Of a DNA stretch of 64,000 bases, positions 59,801-64,000 are shown piece after piece (within the stretch, counting starts at the first letter, position 1; each line of letters begins with the position of its first letter). Source of the DNA: Galeopsis tetrahit. Its lineage: Eukaryota > Streptophyta > Magnoliopsida > Lamiales > Lamiaceae. The notes under the pieces were generated by a model. It was not told the origin of the DNA. It did no database searches and worked only from the letters and a program-made list of their open reading frames with translations. The DNA lies in contig OY776131.1 of NCBI GenBank assembly GCA_963675135.1, positions 35,859,381-35,923,380 on the forward strand. The letters run 5' to 3'. The position numbers and the translations under genes were made by a program.

Positions 59801-60241
59801 TTTGCTTCACTGGTCTAGATTTGGGATCCACATTAAGATGGTGCACTGCTATTTCTGGAGGGATACCCGTCATATCCGTCGCCGTGAATGCGAAGATATC
59901 CGCATTCTCCTGGAGGGTGAGTATCATCTTTCCCTGGAGCTCAGGGTTCATGTGTGTGTACCTATCCTGGTTTTGAATCCCTCCTTTCCTGGGTAGAGCT
60001 CGATGCTCATTAACTCCTCATCTGCTTTGGCTTTGGGTTGCTCTTGCACTAGTTCACCCACTCTCTGTCTTTTCAACTCAGGGTCTTCGCCCTTAAATCT
60101 CTCAATTCCTCTGAACACGGCCCTGTCCGCTATCTTGACCGATTCTACGTAACACTTCCTTGCTTGGTATTGGTCCCCACATATCTCTCCCACACCCCCC
60201 GAGGCAGGGAATTTCATCTTCATGTGGAAGGTAGAGATCAC
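56878..60241 (-). pseudogene. pol of Element D (PR end-RT-RNase H-aRNase H-IN), broken
   Basis: From 60241 downwards come the protease end, then reverse transcriptase with CIDFRDLNKACPKDHYPLP and YVDD (about 59350). RNase H, the archaeal-like RNase H (YMDGSASALGCGAGIV, about 58530) and integrase (WGIDLVGPFP, SDNGTQF, ANGQVEVTNR) follow. Lesions are a two-base insertion near 59950, TAG at 59061 and TAA at 57174. A deletion of about 30 bp near 57060 removes part of the integrase C-terminus. The reverse transcriptase frame is intact where C has three TAGs. No chromodomain. Confidence 0.9.
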
Positions 60242-61229
60242 TGCCTAAAAGATATTCAAGTTTGGCCTTCCCATTACTACATTATATGAAGAGGGGACAT
60301 CTACTATCAGGAACTTTATTATTTGCACACGTCGGTTAGGGGCGACTCCTAACCCTACTTGTAGTAATGCTGACCCAAGGGGCTGAATGGCTCCCCCTGA
60401 GAATCCGTAGAGAGTTGTCTCTGCTGGCCTGAGCTTTATATTTAGGTCCATCTTCTTGAAACACTCCAAGAACATGATATCGGCAGAGCTCCCTGTGTCT
60501 ACGAAAATTCTTACTACATCGTATCCCCCTATATCCGTGGTAATGACTAATGCGTCATTATGAATTTCTCTGGGTTCCCCAGCGTCTTCTGGCCCAAAAT
60601 GAATGTCCGGACCCTCTGTCATCCTTCCCACCTCATCATTCCTCTCGTTCTTCAGCGACCTAACGCTCTGCTTCCTCTGCCTGAAGGAATCCCCATCAGC
60701 AGGGCCTCCCATAATCATGTGAATAGTTCCCCTCTTCTGGGGAGGGGGTGGTTGCTCCTCGATATTCTTCCTCTGGTCTCTTCTGTTATCCTCTTGTTTC
60801 CCCTCGGGGTCCTTTCTCTTCTGACCCCTGGGGCCTTGTCGGTCTCTAAAAATGAACTCTTTCAGATGGCCTGCCTGAATCATTCTCTCTATTTCGTCTT
60901 TCAGATGCCAACATTGGTTGGTATCATGGCCATAGTCATTATGGAATCTGCAAAATCTGTCTGACTTAGGATTTTGGGGACCCCTATTTCTTGAGTAGGG
61001 GAACTTCATATCAGGATGGTCCCCTGCCACTTCTAGAACTTCGGCTGGTTCTATCCTCAGAGGGGTATATCTCTTCGCCCTTCCTCTGGGGCTCCAGGGT
61101 GAAACTTCCTCTCTTCGTACATTTTCCAACCTCCTGGAGCTTCTGTGTCTCTCTGGACTTGGCCTCCTAAGCGGAATTTCTTTCCTCCTTTCTCCATTAC
61201 CCACTATTGTCCTGGTCTCCAAGCGCTTA
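60242..61229 (-). pseudogene. gag (C-terminal part) and protease of Element D
   Basis: Starts abruptly at the junction with E within the basic gag linker (ETRTIVGNGERRKEI) and reads through the zinc motif CRFHNDYGHDTNQC into protease (VDTGSSADIMF, about 60495) in one frame. This shows the original gag-pol fusion that a single-base loss has broken in C. A TAG at 60245-60247 replaces CAG of C. About the first two thirds of gag are missing. Confidence 0.86.
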
Positions 61230-61259
61230 GAAAAAGTATGCAATAATCCCGACTCATCA
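61230..61259 (-). repeat. Truncated 3' LTR of Element E at the junction with D
   Basis: Starts TGATGAGTC after the PPT (minus strand) and stops after 30 bp at the D sequence. A full LTR would be hundreds of bases long, so the junction is a deletion breakpoint rather than an insertion edge. Confidence 0.6.
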
Positions 61260-62700
61260 AATCCCCCCACACTTAAACATTTGCTTGTCCTCAAGCAAAG
61301 AGAATTAAAGCACACGAGGGATAACTTCAATGGACAACCAACTCTAGAAAAATAGTGGAATTTGCATGTAGTACTTGAGAGTTCAAAGCAAGAAAAATGG
61401 ATTACTCTTCTATGATTCTCAAAACTAGATTTCTGAGCCAAATTCATAAGTTGCTTGCCTCTCTTAATAAACCTCAAATTTCAATTCACACTTAACCACA
61501 AAATTTCATCAACTCTCGGTTACTCACACCACATTCATGATCCCCTAAAAACTTGACTTCAGATCACTCGACTCAATTCTCCTTCGAAGTTCAAATCCCA
61601 TGGTACCTTTCTCCATTCAATTTTTTTTTAAGCTGCATTTTTTTTTCCAGCTTTAATTCCACGTTGAAATTTTTTTTTTTTTCAAAAGGTCTGCAGCTTC
61701 TCTCCACTTTTCGGGTTTTAGCTAAGTTTATTCATTTTTTAACACTTAAGACCCCTGAAGTAGGTAGCTGTTTCTGCCTTCTTTTTTTTTTTTTAAATGA
61801 GGTCCGCAGCTCCTCTCTACTTTTCGGGTTTTAGCTAAGTTTATTCGTTTACGAACACTTGAGCCCCCTACAGTAGGCAGCTGTTTCAGCCCCTCATTTT
61901 TCTTTCATTCATCACTCTTTTTTCAACTTAGGATACCAATAAGATTCTTCACTTCTCAAGAAAACTAATGAAAGTTCACCAAAATCAAATAATCAAGTAC
62001 ACCATTTCAGGGCATGAATAGACGAAGAACCAATTTAATTTCAAGGCATAAGATATGAATATCAATCGGGCTACTAATCAAGACTCACAACTCATGATTT
62101 CAGCAATTTAACAAAAATCAAACAATTAAGAATATAGGCAAAGCAACCGATTAAACATGCTTCAAACAACAAACGCATCACATAATTCTAATTCCCGCTT
62201 AAAATCCTCTAACAATAAATCATCCCCCACACTTAAATAGGTGCTAGTCCCTTAGCACTGAAGCAAGAGATACAAAAAAAATAAACACCATATAAAAATA
62301 AGAAATAGAGTGGAACGGGGGTACCAGATTCTAGGTGTAGGATGCTGAGTCGGCGTGTTCCGACGAGAGAGACAATGACGATAGTGGTGTAGGGTAGAGT
62401 TATGTCCAACTTCGTTCCAATTGACTCTGTTTCAGCTTGTTGGGCTTTTGCAATGGGCAGGAGAAGTCCTCTCTTAAGGCGTGCCCACGCCTTATCTTGT
62501 CACTTCAATGAAAGAAAAATTCCAGGAGAAGTCTTTCCTTAAGGCGTGCCCACGCCTTATCTGAAATCCACTTCTGAAACACAAACACACAAAAACGAAA
62601 TTAAAAGCAAAAATAGCAAGATAAAAACTAAGTAAACATTGGGTTGCCTCCCAATAAGCGCCTTTTCTTAACGTCGTTGGCTCGACGATCAACTTCTCTT
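61260..62700 (-). other. Non-coding 3' region of Element E
   Basis: Contains two copies of the palindrome-like TAAGGCGTGGGCACGCCTTA (about 62478 and 62540). It also has a TAAGTGTGGGGG motif in two places (about 62225 and 61265), poly-T/poly-A tracts, and a repeat around CTTTTCGGGTTTTAGC (61705 and 61820). The open frames here are not supported as genes. The second TAAGTGTGGGGG is the PPT. Confidence 0.6.
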
Positions 62701-63660
62701 TCACGTAATAGGAATAGGGTAACCCTCTCTAGTTAGTGGCATTTTGCATTGAGAAACAATGTTCTCTCCAATCAAGATCTTTTCATTCCAAGATAGCCAT
62801 TGCTTGTCAGTGTAAAGCTCGTTCAGTAGTTTAGCATATCTAGGAATTTGCTTTGTTTGCTCAACTAGTGGTATGTTGATCTCCACCCTTCGAAAGACAT
62901 TAACTAGTTGTTGCTCCTTGACATCTTTCTCGACCTTTTTTAGCCTGGAGGAAAAGGGAACTACATTAGTAATAACAGGATTGAATTCATGATATTTTTC
63001 CTCACTTTTCTGTTCTGGTACACTGACACTAAGAGGGTCAGTGTTAGTGAAAATTGCATCCTGTTTTTTCAGTAAAAATTCTCCAGTCTCAATCGACTCA
63101 TCTCGTGCCTCAATCTGGTCGTTAGACACCTTAGGATGTTCATCTACTTCAACTTGGTTAAGCTCCGCAACATCTTTCACCATTTTTTCTATCAATTGTG
63201 TTTGCAATTGGCTTATGACATTCGTCATTTGGCTCAATTGAACCTCCATACGCTTTTGGCTAGACTCCATATTCTTTTGTTCCTCAACCATGATCTTAAA
63301 TTTTAACTGGAGAGTCTCCTGATAACTCAATATGCTCGAAGCCAAAGATTTCACCATATCTTTCAATGCGGATTCAGACTTTTGCTCTGAGGCAATCCAT
63401 CCACCATTATCATAAGTCCTCTCATAATTTCTGAATAGTCGAGGCCTATAATCGTGGTATTGCTGCCCTATTCCATCATTTAAAATCTGACAGTCATCAG
63501 TGGTGTGATCTGTGGTGGAGCAAATTCGGCATGGTCGGATTTCTGGAGTCTTTCCCTTCATCATCATTAGCATCATACGTGCAATTTTCTCCAATGCATC
63601 ATCCTTTGACTCATGAACCGAGTAAGTGCTTTGATAATCCTCATACCTGAAATTATACAT
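62701..63660 (-). CDS. Gag-like ORF of Element E (Athila-type, rearranged)
   Basis: An uninterrupted 319-codon frame. Near the N-terminus is a zinc-knuckle-like CRIC...HTTDDC motif (C-x2-C-x4-H-x4-C). It is followed by a Gln/Glu/Lys-rich probable coiled coil and, near the C-terminus, by VFRRVEINIPLVEQT and QIPRYAKLLNELY, the block that in Athila elements lies between gag and protease. The capsid domain that normally precedes the zinc motif is missing and the frame stops before any protease active site. The intact frame in a pol-less element suggests either selection on this protein or a recent origin. The start at 63660 is the first ATG, just after a TTTCAG-like sequence. Confidence 0.68.
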   Translation of the reverse strand: MYNFRYEDYQSTYSVHESKDDALEKIARMMLMMMKGKTPEIRPCRICSTTDHTTDDCQILNDGIGQQYHDYRPRLFRNYERTYDNGGWIASEQKSESALKDMVKSLASSILSYQETLQLKFKIMVEEQKNMESSQKRMEVQLSQMTNVISQLQTQLIEKMVKDVAELNQVEVDEHPKVSNDQIEARDESIETGEFLLKKQDAIFTNTDPLSVSVPEQKSEEKYHEFNPVITNVVPFSSRLKKVEKDVKEQQLVNVFRRVEINIPLVEQTKQIPRYAKLLNELYTDKQWLSWNEKILIGENIVSQCKMPLTREGYPIPIT

Positions 63661-63905
63661 AGCAGAAAGAATGGAGAGAATAAACCTGCAAACAATTTCT
63701 AGAACTTGAACAAGAAGACACTGAAGGGGTCAGTGTTAGTACTAATTGCAGGATAGCACAAAACTTGCAGAATAGCACAGAACAGCAGCAACGACGTGAA
63801 TTAATTTCTTTTTTGGATTTTTCAGAATTTTTATTTTTTTTGGAGTTTTTCAGAATTTTTTGACAGAAATTAAAAACACAAAAAATTCAATCAAATATAC
63901 AACCA
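63661..63905 (-). other. Leader of Element E between PBS and ORF
   Basis: AT-rich with repeated TTCTGAAAAA-type motifs. No gene is supported. Confidence 0.6.
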
Positions 63906-63924
63906 TTCCCCGGCAGCGGCGCCA
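63906..63924 (-). other. Primer-binding site of Element E
   Basis: On the minus strand TGGCGCCGCTGCCGGGGAA lies 8 nt after the LTR end. This motif is typical of Athila-type plant elements. Confidence 0.78.
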
Positions 63925-63932
63925 AAATTTGG

Positions 63933-64000
63933 TGTGCTGTCGCCGGTACCCAAAAATAAATACCTTAACTAACCACTATGCAGTAGGGAAGCAAGGGTCG
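63933..64000 (-). repeat. End of the 5' LTR of Element E (partial)
   Basis: Only the last 68 bp of the LTR are in the window, ending ACAGCACA on the minus strand. The rest continues beyond 64000. Confidence 0.65.

Larger units (their letters stand above)
51768..61229 (-). mobile_element. Element D: Tat-lineage gypsy element, minus strand, same family as C
   Basis: The 3' LTR (51768-52478), an antisense gene on the plus strand, the tandem repeat array, integrase, two RNase H domains, reverse transcriptase, protease and part of gag correspond in order to Element C. Left flank AACAT (51763-51767) is the likely target duplication; the other end is not in the window. The element is cut in gag at 61229/61230, where unrelated Element E sequence begins. 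Whether the rest of gag and the 5' LTR lie beyond 64000 or are lost cannot be seen. Confidence 0.9.
61230..64000 (-). mobile_element. Element E: Athila-like gypsy derivative without pol, minus strand
   Basis: On the minus strand the order is LTR end (63933-64000), PBS (63906-63924), leader and one gag-like ORF (63660-62701). Then comes a conserved post-pol stretch including GGGAGGCAACCCA (about 62640), a non-coding region, a polypurine tract (61262-61274) and only 30 bp of 3' LTR. No protease, reverse transcriptase or integrase is present. The PBS and the VEINIPLVEQTKQIPRYAK-type block are Athila features. The element ends abruptly against gag of D at 61229/61230 and no target duplication is visible. 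Confidence 0.75.

Noticed and set aside
61553..61834. Plus-strand ORF in the 3' region of E
   Set aside because: Driven by poly-T tracts, with Phe/Ser-rich low complexity.

Overview
This is plant nuclear DNA, most likely from a eudicot, in a repeat-dense (heterochromatin-like) stretch. Nearly everything that can be recognised is a transposable element. There are Ty1/copia elements of the Sirevirus type, Ty3/gypsy elements of the Tat and Athila types, CACTA-type DNA transposons and a Helitron 3' end. The introns are GT-AG and AT-rich, and there is no bacterial gene organisation. The species assignment is an inference and I do not name one.

Layout, left to right. (1) 16-382: small non-autonomous CACTA-type element with a 3-bp target duplication. 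(2) 1455-14851: Element A, a complete Sirevirus with two 1289-bp LTRs, broken gag and pol, and a long extra ORF between pol and the 3' LTR. (3) 14857-18027: host-like DNA with a decayed LTR/PBS remnant. (4) 18028 to beyond the window: Element B, a second, divergent Sirevirus, split twice by later insertions. (5) 21508-43554: Element T, a CACTA-type transposon inserted in the gag of B. It carries a small two-exon gene fragment on the minus strand, a decayed replication-protein-A-like gene and a Helitron 3' terminus. (6) 28442-42384: Element C, a Tat-type gypsy element on the plus strand inside T, itself carrying two solo LTRs. (7) 43558-51767: the rest of B (gag end, pol, extra ORF). (8) 51768-61229: Element D, a second copy of the C family on the minus strand, inserted in the extra ORF of B. 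(9) 61230-64000: Element E, an Athila-like pol-less derivative on the minus strand, joined to the gag of D.

The insertions can be ordered from their target-site duplications. B is oldest; T entered B; C entered T (within the Helitron part); two solo LTRs entered C. Separately, D entered B, and D is now interrupted by E. Element A sits outside the nest and looks young, since I count about 11 LTR differences by eye over 1289 bp.

The most interesting signal is a three-exon gene on the antisense strand of both Tat copies (39036-41134 minus in C; 53341-55438 plus in D). In both copies the two introns are 85 bp each with GT-AG ends at the same places. The exons of C sum to 1929 nt, an exact multiple of three, and the lesions of the two copies differ. 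The second is the long extra ORF shared by the two divergent Sireviruses A and B, preceded in both by a short conserved motif about 160 nt upstream of the ATG. No ordinary intact host gene could be identified with confidence.
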